64,000 nucleotides of DNA from Pampus argenteus (GCA_036937835.1 CM072880.1:12778501-12842500), one strand, 5' to 3'; numbered from the stretch's first letter, positions 12,301-24,469 are shown. Notes: a model not told the origin generated them from the letters alone. Numbers and translations: made by a program.

Positions 12301-13663
12301 ATGGCTTTATAAAATTATATTGCATCAACTATAATTAATTTATCCTGTCTTGATATTTCCTGCTTTGATTTTTGTCACTGGCTATATGAAATCTCTCTGT
12401 TGGTCTTCAGGTTGACTGTTACGACCATCATGTCAGTGGCTCCCATGACCTCATTGGGAGCTTTAAAACCACACTTGCAGAATTGCAAACGGGAACACAC
12501 CTGACCCCGGTGAGGCTTTGTGTGTGTTTGATTACAATTCTTATTCTGTCGCATTGCTTATAATATAACTGGCATACATATGACTCATGTTATCACTTAC
12601 AGGCTGAATTTGAGTGCATTAACCCAAAAAAGTTAAAGAAGAAAGGCTATCAAAACTCTGGGGTCATTTGCATCAAGCGCTGCCAGGTACTGTTTTATAA
12701 ATGAGGAAGTTGAAGACGTCTTACTCTGCCTTGATCTCTTCATCATTACATTTTTTTTCTCTCACTGCATTGGTATATATTGATATATTAGATAGATATA
12801 TTAAAGACAGCATGGAATAACTTGTTGATTCATACGTACTGTATTTTACTTCTGATTAATTTCATTGTTAATGTAATATTTAACTTTCAGGTGGAAAAGG
12901 AGTTCACCTTCCTGGATTATATTATGGGGGGTTGTCAGATCAACTTCACTGTGAGTCTGGAAATGTCAAACACGACCTGTTTGTCATACTGACTATCACA
13001 AATACAACATGACATAAATAAAATAAGTTTGGTTTATTTGATTCAATTTGTTTTGGCCCTGAAATTGCTACATTCCTTGAAATTTTGTGTTATGAAACTC
13101 TCATTTGCATTAAATCACTGAGCAGGTCCTATGTTTTGATCCTTATCCTTTCTCGCTCTCTGACACGGGACAGATTGCCATCGACTTCACAGGCTCCAAC
13201 GGGGATCCTACAAACCCCCAGTCCCTCCACTACATCAACCCAGAGGGTTACAATGAATACCTGACAGCTATCTGGGCAGTGGGTAATGTCATCCAGGACT
13301 ATGACAGGTAAACTCTTCTCCATCTACCAATTACTGTCCTAAACCAAGTGTCTTTGTCCATTTATATGTAACAACCTTGAATGAAGGCAGTCAGATACAA
13401 AGGCTCTAAAAAAGCTATATGAATAAAATGTTCTTGATGTTCATATTTAAGTGAATTTAATCTGCTAACTGGTGTACTGTGGTTAATATGTGTTTATACT
13501 TACAGTGTATATTTATTTTGTCTGTTTTTCTGTGTAGTAACAAGAAGTTTCCTGTCTTCGGGTTTGGAGCCCAGATCCCTCCCTCCTGGCATGTATGAAA
13601 AAAATCAAGAAAACCTTTCAGATCCTAAACATTGTTAAACAGACTTAGCATCAGGCCCTTGTG

Positions 13664-13701
<38 letters not shown>

Positions 13702-16195
13702 ATGTATGTTAAATGCAGCAAAGTTGGCTCAACCGTTTAAACAGACGTGTACGTGCGTCTCTACCATGCAGTGTTGTGATTTGAGTCTTCATCTGACAGT
13801 AGCTGGCAGAAGAGACACTTTGTGCTGCACTTGAGCCTTGAAGCCCCACCCGCTGCTCCACAGAATGCTCTACACTTGTTTACTCAAAGTTTATTAATAT
13901 TGAATGTGTTGTGTGTCCAAATTGCATGTCCTTGGGTCCGCAGTAATACACCCACCAAGTGTGAAGTAGATCAGATGAACAGTTCTCGAGATGCAAAGGA
14001 CAAACATACAAACAGACAGACTCAACTCAACTCAACTCAACTTTATTTATAAAGCCCTTTAAAAGCAGCAGCAGCTGACACAAAGTGCTGTACATAAAAT
14101 AGAACATGGAATAAGACGTATAAAACAAAGAACAATATAAAAACAATAATAAACGATAAAACAATGTTAAAATAATATTAAAACAAAAACAGAAACAAAG
14201 TCTCATGCTGGGTTAAAAGCCAAGGAATAAAAATGGGTCTTAAGACGTGTTTTAAAAATGGACAGTGAAGGGGCTTGTGTGATGCGTAAAGGGAGGTCGT
14301 TCCACAATTTAGGACCAGCAGCAGAAAAGGCCCTATCCCCTCTGAGCTTCCGTTTAGCCCTTGGTAACTCCAGGAACAACTGATCAGCTGACCTGAGGCA
14401 CCGGGCAGGAGTGTATGGGCGGAGCAGCTCAGAGAGGTAAGGCGGGGCGAGACCATTTAAGCATTTAAAAACAAATAAAAGAATCTTAAAATGGACTCTA
14501 AAGTGCACAGGCAGCCAGTGGAGAGAGGCTAAAATCGGACTAATGTGTTCCCTCTTACGCGTTTCAGTTAGGAGGCGAGCAGCAGCATTCTGAACTAACT
14601 GGAGACGTGCGAGACAGACATGACTGTCTGACATTAAATTTGGTACAGAATATAAACTTGACAGTGGTTTCCTGATCTGATGACTTTTACTTATGAAATT
14701 CAGAATTTGGTGTAAAAATTGTTGGACTAAATTCTTAAGCTTATATGTAATTATTTATTTCATTCTCACAGGTTTCCCATGAGTTTCCAGTCAACTTTAA
14801 TCCAGAAAATCCTTTCTGTGAGGGTAAGTTAATGCTGATTACAATATTATGCTATTAAAAGTCAAATTTGTATTGGTGCTGCGCCTACTTGTGTGTGTGT
14901 GTGTGTGTGTGTGTTGCAGGCATAGAGGGTGTGGTGCAGGCCTACCAACAGTGTCTTCCTCAGCTGAAGCTCTGGGGTCCCACCAACTTTTCTCCGATTA
15001 TCAACCATGTAGCCTGCTTCGCCAGACAAGCTATGCGTCAGAATATGGCCTCAGTAAGTAGCCACAGAGCCAGTGTTTGAATACTCAGTGGTATTCAATC
15101 TAAGGATATAAAAAAAGGCTATAAATAAAGGCTGGCATTTGTACAATGGACAAACCAAACACTGGCTCTAGAGACGGTTTTTGGAGTTTTTGGCTAGTTT
15201 CGCAGCCACCGTAGGTTCTCCTCCAGCAGAGGTATTCAGGAACCTCACCGCTAGATGCCACTAAATCCTACAGACTGATCCTTTAACATGTCAAATGAAA
15301 TTATTAAAAAACATAGTTGTAGAGTTGCTTGCGTAAATCTCCCATGATAAGATACAGTACAGAGAGAATAAACCAATACTATAATGTTTAAAAATACTAA
15401 GAATAAAATATTCTATACAAACATGGTGTTTGTATATTTTGTATCTAACTCTGTTTTGTTTTCTTTCTACATCTGCAGCAATATTTCGTGCTGCTCATCA
15501 TCACAGATGGAGTGATCACAGACATGGACCACACCCGCACTGCAATCGTAGAGGCCTCTCGTCTGCCTATGTCCATCATCATAGTGGGTGTGGGCGGGGC
15601 AGACTTCAGTGCAATGGAGTTTCTTGACAGCGATGACACATTGCTGCGTGCACCAAACGGTGACGTTGCCTCACGGGACATCGTCCAATTTGTGCCTTTC
15701 AGAAGTTTCCAAGTAAGTAGCAGCTCATAACTATACTGCAGTAACAGAGTTAGAATATGTACATGAGATCTTTTCTCAGAATTCATGATAGAATATTTCA
15801 TAATCAGGTATTATTCCTCAGTCGTTCACTAACTAAATGTATTTAGATTTCTGTTTTATGTTTATTTGTTCTTGAACATAGCTGCTCCTTTCTCTTAATT
15901 ACTCTTACACATTATTTTAAGCCACGAAGCACACAGCCTTGCTTTTGTCTAATTGATCAGAGTTGTCAGTAGCACAGTTTTGTGAAATGTTACTGAAATG
16001 TTAGTGAGCATAGTCTGAAACATGGTAAGACGACTGGCTGTTATTCATGTACATTTCTCATTGCAGGGAAACAGTGTGGCCCTTGCCCAAAGTGTCCTGG
16101 CCGAACTGCCCGATCAGGTGGCTTCCTTCTTTAATTCTTACAAGCTTAAACCCCCCAATGTGTTCAATGCTTCTGGGCCATCATGGAGAGACTAA
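9392..16195 (+). CDS. Copine A: copine-3-like C2-C2-VWA protein with degenerate C2B calcium loops
   Basis: Fifteen coding exons: 9392-9550, 10476-10655, 10749-10823, 11115-11186, 11292-11369, 11452-11541, 12411-12509, 12603-12686, 12891-12950, 13174-13307, 13538-13592, 14772-14823, 14920-15053, 15479-15712, 16067-16195. All are GT-AG with consistent phases, 1,635 nt (544 aa; human CPNE3 537). Copines are cytosolic proteins that move to membranes on calcium rise through two C2 domains; a VWA-like domain binds client proteins. C2A (about residues 15-135) keeps its ligands (LLDMDVFSKSDP, YDIDN). C2B (about 155-290) is altered: the usual DFFGKSDP reads FLWWSDP after the exon 5 junction, and loop 3 reads YDHHVSGSHD. 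The VWA domain starts near residue 300 and keeps the MIDAS-like DFTGSNGDP (from 303), FGFGAQIP and LLIITDGVITDM. The start lies nine codons upstream of the position used by copine C. No frameshift or stop was found, so it looks functional. Confidence 0.93.
9712..10261 (+). other. Unidentified coding-like remnant in copine A intron 1
   Basis: A 64-codon open frame at 9712-9906 (starting MSDTRNNSRK) has acidic, protein-like composition (EEELEREIELSHDDF) unlike the AT-rich intron around it. After a one-base frame change near 9870 a second coding-like stretch follows (FKYELSNVAFRILEVAKQ and beyond), then a stop. An AATAAA lies near 10250. This pattern could be a decayed processed copy of an mRNA or a lost exon of another gene. 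I do not recognise the protein, and the frame change argues against an active gene. It may be chance. Confidence 0.3.
13663..13699. repeat. (GT)n/(GC)n microsatellite in copine A intron 11
   Basis: An alternating GT run of about 14 units passes into CGCGCGCG, all purine-pyrimidine alternation. It can form left-handed DNA in principle; no function is implied. Confidence 0.8.
14020..14640 (-). mobile_element. 5'-truncated L2/CR1-type LINE, 3' end, in copine A intron 11
   Basis: The minus strand encodes an uninterrupted 143-codon frame (14634-14203) with the typical C-terminal end of L2-clade reverse transcriptases: LQLVQNAAARLL, ILASLHWLPVHFR, FKCLNGLAPPYL, GDRAFSAAGPKLWNDLP. It is followed by a short 3' UTR that ends in tandem GAGTT-type repeats (CTCAA units on plus, 14021-14041), as in these elements. 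Only the last part of ORF2 is present, which is normal 5' truncation. It is antisense to copine A. The continuous frame suggests a fairly young copy, but it cannot move on its own. Confidence 0.85.
14890..14914. repeat. (GT)n microsatellite forming the copine A exon 13 acceptor tract
   Basis: About 12 GT units run into TTGCAG, the acceptor of the exon that starts at 14920. The repeat occupies the polypyrimidine-tract position. Confidence 0.85.
15150..15292. repeat. Short interspersed repeat in copine A intron 13
   Basis: The sequence around CACCGCTAGATGCCACTAAA and the following CCTTTAA matches, from memory, a short repeat very common in percomorph introns. Boundaries are approximate and no terminal repeats were confirmed. 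Confidence 0.45.
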
Positions 16196-16318
16196 CTTAC
16201 ACACCTCATATTTACTGTTCATCTGCACCTTCTGCAACCTCTGCCTGTTTTTACTGTATGGAAAGGCATGAATCACTGTCTTTTTTTATAGTGTGCTATT
16301 ATAGAAATATGAGTGAAA

Positions 16319-16324
16319 AATAAA
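16319..16324 (+). terminator. Candidate polyadenylation signal of copine A
   Basis: AATAAA about 120 bases after the copine A stop codon; further AATAAA motifs follow within a few tens of bases. Confidence 0.55.
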
Positions 16325-19023
16325 ATAACAGAATAAAAGAAAATCACAATTCTGTCACCTAAATCTGTGACTAGATTTCATAATATTTAATAATATTTTC
16401 ATAATAACTGCGACCAAAGAGACTTGATAGCATGTTGTGCATGATGACACTAAGCAATCACAAGAAAAGATATTACAATATTGTCTGTGAAAATGTGTCA
16501 GTTGGTATGGCTTTGTTGATTAAAAAAATCATTATTTCTTATTTCATATATTTATTTTGCCTGTTTCTCTCTCACCTTTCTTATGTTGTAAACTTTTATA
16601 TCTTGAGGAGAATTTTTACATTCTTACTCTGAGACAACTGCCCACACATGTGCTGAAAACTTGATGTAATGGTACTATTAAAGCAACAATCATGCATATT
16701 GAAGTCAGTGTTACACTGAAATGAGAGGCCTTTATTTATTATACTATTAGATCTCTAACCTTCCACTTTGTACCCTCCCGTATGCTTATTTTGCATTCTG
16801 TTGCTGTTTCTTATTAGCAGTGTTTTTTTTTGTTAGCCCAGTAATCTCTGTGTGCATAAATTGTGTGTGATAACTGCCATGAGTATATCAATGATTATAT
16901 TCATACGTAATGTGCTGGGTGAGGAAAATGACTCTGCACACACACATCAGAACAAGAAACCATTGTTTCCGGGCTGGTCTGGGTGAATGCTTGTGACCAA
17001 TAAAAGTACATTCACATGATGTCAGTGATTTATTACCACTCTACTGGACATGGAAAATAACTGAATGACTGAAAATACACAAAATCTCTCAACAACTCAT
17101 TTAGTCAAATGAAATCAATCAATCATCAATCAGTCAGATATATTGGGCCATTTTTTAAAATTATTTACGAACACAATGATGTATTTTGTTTTACCGATGA
17201 TCCACCTTAAAAGTGACAATGTCTATAGATGGCGCTGTTCAGTTATTTTCATGTATCATAATGTGATAAAATATAGTAGTTTACTTTCGAGAAACAGCAG
17301 GTTCCAGTCATCTTTGATGATGACACCCAGCTGTGACACCCACTCTGCGCTCTATGGTGTCTTCTGATAGGATCAAATATATATCATTAAACCTGGTTGA
17401 TATGTGTATGTTTTTGTTCTATTAAAATGTACACATTTGTACAAAAGAAATTAGAAGTAAAATAACAGATACAGAACAATAAGGGGAAGAACAGTGTGGC
17501 AGTTATGCATATGATTATGAGTAACCAAACACAGGAATATGGAAAAGAGGAAGTAGAAAGAAGGAAGGAAACAAAACCCCAAAGGTTTCACATATATGAA
17601 ACTAATCTAGTGTATAAGTATAGTGGTTTTTGATCTGGTTTAATATAGTCTGGAGGTGAAAAAAAAAACGGGTTTGTGGTCAATATGAAAACAATGCTAG
17701 AGAAAAAATGAATGAAATGTAGGATTATCTTGAGCTTTCTTAATACTGTGCAATAAGGTGGAACAACAGCAGTGAGTCACCAGGAGTTTAAAAATAATAT
17801 AAATTCTATGATTTATTCGTATTTTATGGCCCCCGTTTGTTACATTTTTCAGTTGATTTAAATAAAAAAAATACCTGGACAGCGCCATCTACAGGTATTA
17901 TGCCACTTTTAAGGCGGACCGAAAAATTCCAACAGCCACCGTCATCGCTCCCTGGGCAGAAGGCGGGTGTCCCTGTATATGGAAACGAACGCACTAGGCA
18001 CCGCCCACAACCAACAGAGAGCGCTGCGCCAGTCGTATTATTACAACAATATTACTCCAGCTGCAGACCAGCAGACAGACGACAGTTAGCCTGCGAACAA
18101 GGTGGGGCATGTTAAATAACGTAAAAAAGAAAAAAAAGAAATACGAAGCTGCTAGATGAGATTTAGTTGATACGAACCTACGGGGCTGCCGTGGTAGCTT
18201 TTATTTAACGTCAACGTTATAATCTTGGATTGTGTGGCGGAGCGTAAACGTTAACTCGATTAATTTACGCTGCTCAGTCACTCTGACACACACCACACGT
18301 TATCTAACATCTTTTTAAAAAGCAAAAAACATGGTGTGTCTTGTGTTTTCGGCTTGTTAGCGACAGTTCGCTCCTTTACTTTACTTTACTTTTAACGTTA
18401 CGTAATTACCGTTAACGTAAACCTAACCTAACGTTAACTTCTCTACATATTACACACCCTACATATAAACTACATAAACTAACGCTGAATGTTTCACCTT
18501 AATTGTTGAAAGCTTAAACAAGAACAATTGAATGCGTTTTCTATGTTTTCATGAACTTTCATTTCCAACACGGGCTTCAGATGTCATTACGGTTCTGTTT
18601 GATCATTTTTAACCAGCCGCTTAGATGGCAGCGCCTCAACTGACATATCCGAGGCTTAAACATTGAAACTAATAGGTTATAAGTGCATCAAATGTTGGCC
18701 GAATTTACAAAAAGACCCCAGTGAATCATGAGTTAGCATTATATAAGTTGTGTTTCACCCGCTACGCATTTATAACAGTGATCAAATGAACCGTCTAGTT
18801 TTTTCAGTGCAGTTTGGTGGTGTTCGTATCCCGGCCTGTCAACAAGAAACATCACTTAGTAGCTACTGACACATCTTCTGAGAAGTACAGTGAGATAGCT
18901 AAATAATGGCTTAATGCACATGGCTCAACTCCTCTGTCACATAACTCAGTTGTTGTTTTTGTGTGTGTGTGTGTGTATCTGTGTTTATGTTTGTCAGTGT
19001 GTGTGTGTGACCTCCAGGCTGTG
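16325..19023. other. Intergenic region between copine A and copine B
   Basis: No coding exon is seen. It holds an inverted repeat pair (17199-17250 and 17867-17920). A GC-richer patch at about 17,930-18,110 ends in a possible donor (AACAAG then GTGGGG after 18101) and could be the untranslated first exon and promoter of copine B. A 13-bp motif AACGTTACGTAAT at 18394-18406 recurs upstream of copine C. Confidence 0.4.
17199..17920. repeat. Inverted repeat pair between copines A and B
   Basis: The arm at 17199-17250 (CCTTAAAAGTGAC...AGATGGCGCTGTTCAG) matches the reverse complement of 17867-17920 over about 50 bases with scattered mismatches, separated by about 0.6 kb. It may be two opposed copies of one short repeat or the ends of one non-autonomous DNA element. 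No target duplication was confirmed. Confidence 0.5.
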
Positions 19024-22000
19024 ATGGCAGCAGGTGGACCTCCAGGGTCAAGGCCCACCGAGTGTGTGACCAAGGTGGCGCTGAGCGTCTCCTGTAAGAA
19101 TCTACTGGACATGGATGTTTTGTCAAAGTCTGACCCTCTGTGTGTGCTTTTCATGAACAGCTCAGGATCCCAATGGTGGGAGGTCAGTTGGTCAAAACGC
19201 TGCGAGCTGTTCAATCAAACATTTGTTTTTTATAATCATTTTAGTATTTCTACTTATTGTGACTTTTCTGAAGTGAGATAACTCATTCGTGTATCGTGTG
19301 TTAGGTTGGCCGGACAGAGAAAATCATGAACTGCCTCGATCCTACATTTTCCAAGACCTTTGTCATTGACTACTACTTTGAGATGGTGCAGAAGCTGAAG
19401 TTTGTAGTATACGACATTGACAGTGACAACTGCAACCTGGAAAATGCTGACTTCCTGGGAGAACTGGAGTGTACGTTGGGACAGGTTAGTCTATCTATCC
19501 TCTATGCTGACCACAACAGGTGGTCATGCATCCTCACAAACGCTTACTGACAATGTTTGTTTCTCTTTATTCGTGAGAAGCATAAAAAACAACCATTATT
19601 ATTAGTGCATTTCTTTTTTTCTGACCAGGTTGTGTCTTCAGGGAAACTAACAAAACCACTTCTCATGAAGGACAAGAGACCTGCGGGAAAAGGAACCATT
19701 ACTGTGAGTTGTTTTCATTTAGACTGGCATTGATATATTTAGAGCGTGATTCCGATTGGTCCGGGTGTTCCTTTGCGCATTTTTTTTCGCTAACACAGAT
19801 GCTGTTTTATGTTTTGCAGATATGTGCCGAAGAGAGAACGGACAACAGGGTGGTGGAGTTTGAAGTCGCAGGCAGAAAACTGGATAAAAAGGTATTGATC
19901 TCTACATATAAATTATGTCACTCTTCCTCTCGTCGAATTTTGTGTGTGTGTGTGTGGAGCTCAGCACCACCCTTGTGCAAACAGGCACAGACAGCCAAGA
20001 AACGGGGAAGCAAACACCTCACTCTCTCCTCACCAGCTCCCATCAGCTGGTTGAAGAGAAGAAAAAGTGCACATGGTGTGCGTTCGTCATGATTATTATA
20101 CAGGCTACAATGAAATTTCAATGATTGGCGACTTTGCACTTTTATATGGACTGATCACGTAAGACTGTTAGTGTTAGTCATAACAATCCTAGGGCTCAAC
20201 CAACCAGCATGTTCAAACAAACAGAGAACACCTATCCCACTGTCAAAACTTTCCATGTGGAAGTTGTACCCAAGTTTTTCTATATTGCACATGCCAATAT
20301 GCAAGTTAGAGACTAATCTGACAGTACTTTATTTGTTTCAGATAGTAGTATTTTTTTATTATTCTTATTTCTTGTTCATTTCTAGGACTTTTTTGGCAAG
20401 TCAGACCCTTTCTTGGAATTCTACAAACAGACAGAAACCGGATGGCAGCTGGCTCACAGGACAGAGGTACGTGGACAACACCCTCTGTGTAATGTTTTCT
20501 GGTCCAAGGACTCTTGGAAAATGCATGGGGAAAAAAACGGTTGTACTTTTACTGCCGCACCTCCGCTGTGAAGGTGGTTGTTAATATGTGCTGTTGTGTA
20601 GGTGGTGAAATACAACCTGAACCCAGTATGGAGACCATTCCGAATCCCACTGCAGTCACTCTGTGGAGGTGATGTGGAGAAATCTATAAAGGTATGTTTT
20701 ACACACACACACACACACACACGCACACACTATTAATTATTATAAATTATAATGTGACACTATTGTCAGAACAAACCTTCCACATCTACTGTATTTCCTC
20801 ATATGCAGAGTTGCTATTTGTTAAGTTTTGGGTATCATAGAAGTTTTATTCAGTTTCACCATTCGTTTGGATGTTAAGTTTATAACCTAATAATTACTGT
20901 TGTGATGAACCTTTATGAAAACCTGACATTCTATGAATAAACCTGTGACTTTTTGGAAATTAGTAATCGTGGGATCATTTCAAAGAGTTTTTCAGCCTAA
21001 TTTTATAAAATAAATAAATACATTTTTACAATTAGCAAACCAAAAAATACACAGTTCAACTCATTGAAGCATTTTCATTAGATTAGGTAAAAATCAATCA
21101 TCTGTGTATGCTTAATTCACGAGGAAATGTGTGTTAGCATTAGTTTACGTATGTTGTTGTTTTTTTTTTTTTTGTTTTTTTTTTTGTTTCCATCCTCTAA
21201 CCCTGTTAAAGCACACTTATCAGGAAGAGATGCTTTCCAGTCAACACTGCAAGTGAGTTTACTGTCCCCACCATGTGTGCTCTTCACCCGAAGGATGCAG
21301 TGTCTGTAACAGGACGGACTAAAATCCTGCACACATCTACATCTGTCATTAAACAATACTTCAGATTTGGGCCATTGGGCAACTTTTCTATTAAATGACA
21401 AGAGCACAATCCATCACCACAACAGTCCTGTGTCCCTGGTAGATTGTTTGGCTTTAGCTCTTCGTGTCTACCTGTCGGACACGAGCATTCATTTAAGATG
21501 GAAGAAAAGGCAGAATGAATATACACAGAACCCTGCACAATACAACCGAAATGTATTGTGAGAGAAGTCTGTGTAGATTCTCACTCATCCAGGTCATCGT
21601 AGTCAAAGCAGTTAAGTTGTATGCAACTGGACTTTTTCTTGGAAAAGTCCATTAAAAGGCTTCTTTTGGATGAAAGGCGAAACGTCTTCAAACTCCAAGA
21701 AAAAGTCCAGTTGCTTACAACTTAAGTCCTTTGACTATTGTGAGAGAACCAACAAACTACCAGGAACTCGTTGATGACTTTATCTCGTACAGTATGTTGT
21801 CATAGATGTAGATGTAACCGTTTTCCATTCAGATGGATTACCATAGTTATCCATTAGCTTTGTTAGCTCCTCAGCCTGTAGACTGTAGTTTCAAAGTGTG
21901 TCTGAACTGTACTGATTGCTTCATACTGTGTGCATCAGCCTGTTTGTCTTTGTTTTCCCTGTTTTCAACGCTGAAGATACTCAGAATCTGCACACAGTGA

Positions 22001-24469
22001 AGCGTTGATGTGCAGGTTCTGTGTTAAATGAGGTAGAACCTTGTCTTTCTGTTTGTCATTGAAGACGGCCCTTCAGGGTGTTGCCTCACTTCTGAAGCTG
22101 AACATCCATAGCATGCTTTTGTCTAATCTAGTTTGATTGATGATAAACAATTCAATATAACTAGATTTTTTTTTTTTTTGCACATTCAAAATTGAGTTAA
22201 TTGGCGTTGACTTGTTTCCTCTAACTCTCTCTCTCTGTGTTTCCAGATAGATTGCTATGACTACAACAACAGCGGATCTCACGACTTTATCGGAAGCTTT
22301 CAGACCACACTCAGCCAAATACAGCAGTCATCGCTAACATACGCGGTGAGCTCTCGCTTTGTGTCAGTTTTGGAATTTTTCAATTAAGCATTAAAAAAAT
22401 AGAACATGGGATGAAATGCAAGAAAAGAGTTGTTTTCCTTTCTTTTAACAGCCGCTTTGTGAAGCTTAAATATTCGTTCTGGACCTTTTTTATGGTGTGT
22501 TTATCATCCTCTCAGGCCGAGTTTGACTGCATCAACAGTAAGAAGAAACAAAAGAAGAAAGGATACAAAAACTCCGGTGTTATTGTCATAAAACACTGCA
22601 AGGTACTGTGGTTTTTATATTAATGAACTATCCGTCTTCTTAGTGTAGCAAGTGTTTCCCTGATGAAGTCAATTAGAAGATGATTTAAATACTACACCTG
22701 TGCTTGTGTTGTATCTTGCTGCATGACTTTCAGGAAAACAAAGGTAAATGGACAAACGCTGCTGTAGTGCAGTAACTACGTACAGTGTGTGTGTTGTATT
22801 TATTTTTTTCCTATCACCAATATTTATTTGCAGACAGTGAAGGAGTATACTTTTCTGGATTACATAATTGGAGGCTGTCAGATTAACTTCACTGTGAGTA
22901 TAGGGTTTGCATAAAAGCACATTTCCGTTTTTTTTTTTTTTTTTTTTTTACTAAATGAATCTTTATGCAGAATATTTCCGTCTTTGGACATTAAATGATT
23001 ATTAAATTATGAGCATTGTCTGATTATATGTTCTATGTATTTATCCGTCCACACCCCCATCCACCACCCCTGGGCCAGATTGCCATTGACTTCACAGGCT
23101 CCAACGGGGATCCCAGGTACCCCCAGTCCCTCCACTACATCAACCCTCATGGCTATAATGAATACCTGTCGGCTATCTGGGCCGTGGGCAGTGTGATCCA
23201 GGACTATGACAGGTATTACGACGGAAACGAAAAACATAAATGTAGCTGTAATAAATTCAGTTACAATATTTAATGTAGTTGCTTAATTTATTGCAGTCAT
23301 TCTGTCACCAACCCAACAACTGTTGTTTTGCTTCTTTTGTGTAGTGATAAGATGTTCCCTGTGTTGGGTTTTGGAGCCCAGATCCCTCCTACATGGCAGG
23401 TGATTGCTTGTTTTAGCTGGGGTTGGACTGATTTAACTCATTCGTATTCAGTATCCAGGTTAAATACTTTTTTTTGTGTGTTTGCAGGTCAGCCACGAGT
23501 TTCCCATCAACTTTGACCCATCAAATCCATTTTGTGAAGGTAATGACAGAATAAAGCTAGTGTGTGTGTGTGTTAGTTGTTGTTGTATGTTTTATAGTTC
23601 AGTGTAAATAATAACTTGAATATCAATATATATATATATATACACGATTTTGTTCTGCTGACTTGTGTTTCTTGTGTTCTTAGGTATAGAGGGTGTGGTC
23701 ACAGCCTACCAGCAGTGCTTGCCTAAGGTGAAGCTTTACGGTCCCACAAACTTTTCCCCCGTCATCAACCATGTAGCCCATTTTGGCATGCAAGCCATGC
23801 AGCAGGAAACCGCCTCTGTGAGTTGCTGGGAAGGCTAAAATCAATCAAAATAGTCCAGCTGTACCTTTTGTTAGTGAAGTTCTTGTTTGGCAGTCAGCGG
23901 AGATAAAAAAAAAAAATATATATATATTTTACTCACCGTTTCTTGTGTTGATTTGTCAATATTTTCCAGCAATACTTTGTTCTGCTCATCATCACTGACG
24001 GAGTGATCACAGACATGGATGAGACGCGCAGAGCCATCGTCAACGCCTCCCGTCTGCCCATGTCCATCATCATTGTGGGAGTCGGGGCGGCAGACTTCAG
24101 TGCCATGGAGTTCCTGGATGGAGACGACGGAATTTTGCGCTCGGCTACAGGCGAGGCCGCCATGCGAGACATCGTGCAGTTCGTGCCATTCAGGCAGTTC
24201 CAAAATGTAAGCCGGTTTATAAAGCGAGGTCCTTTTGGCAACAGAACGCTTAATCTTCTGTGTTTTTTTTTTGGTTTGTTTTTTCTTTGTTTGTTTTTTG
24301 CGCTTCTCACTCCTTTTTAATAATGCGTACCTGTAAATCTTTGCACATTTTATTTCAGGCAGGCACAGCAGCCCTTGCCCAAAGCGTACTGGCAGAGTTG
24401 CCTGACCAAGTGGCCTCCTTCTTCAATTTATTTCACCTGATGCCCCCCAGGGAACCCAGTTCTCCTTAG
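19024..24469 (+). CDS. Copine B: copine-3-like protein, isoform with first terminal exon (15a)
   Basis: Fifteen coding exons: 19024-19182, 19305-19484, 19629-19703, 19820-19891, 20386-20466, 20602-20691, 22247-22345, 22516-22602, 22834-22893, 23079-23212, 23345-23399, 23488-23539, 23684-23817, 23970-24206, 24359-24469. Phases match copines A and C exon for exon, 1,626 nt (541 aa). Like A, its first coding exon is 53 codons, nine longer than in C. C2A ligands are present (LLDMDVLSKSDP, YDIDS). C2B loop 1 is intact (DFFGKSDP) but loop 3 reads YDYNNSGSHD, replacing aspartates found in C. VWA features DFTGSNGDP (from residue 305), FGFGAQIP and LLIITDGVITDM are intact. The protein should act as a membrane-recruited scaffold as other copines do; calcium response of C2B may be weaker, which is inference. 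A second terminal exon at 25059-25193 gives an alternative C-terminus. Confidence 0.93.
21567..21735. mobile_element. Penelope-like fold-back fragment with 13-bp flanking direct repeats
   Basis: Imperfect inverted arms at 21600-21643 and 21694-21737 (core AACTGGACTTTTTCTTGG and its complement) enclose a loop containing GAAAGGCGAAACGTCTTCAA, a sequence I associate from memory with the ends of fish Penelope-like retroelements. The unit is flanked by identical 13-bp repeats TATTGTGAGAGAA at 21554-21566 and 21736-21748, which look like a target-site duplication. It lies in copine B intron 6. Family name is tentative; the inverted and direct repeats are seen directly. Confidence 0.65.
22928..22950. 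repeat. Poly-T run in copine B intron 9
   Basis: A run of more than 20 T bases between exons 9 and 10. Confidence 0.85.

Noticed and set aside
16196..17000. A relic of exon 15b downstream of copine A
   Set aside because: I looked for the ALAQSVLAEVPGQ-type coding pattern in all frames and did not see it; loss or original absence cannot be told apart.
23933..24310. Long open frames antisense to copine B exon 14, and the same in copine C (32542-32902)
   Set aside because: Shadows of the conserved VWA exon; both copies show them because the sense exon is nearly identical.
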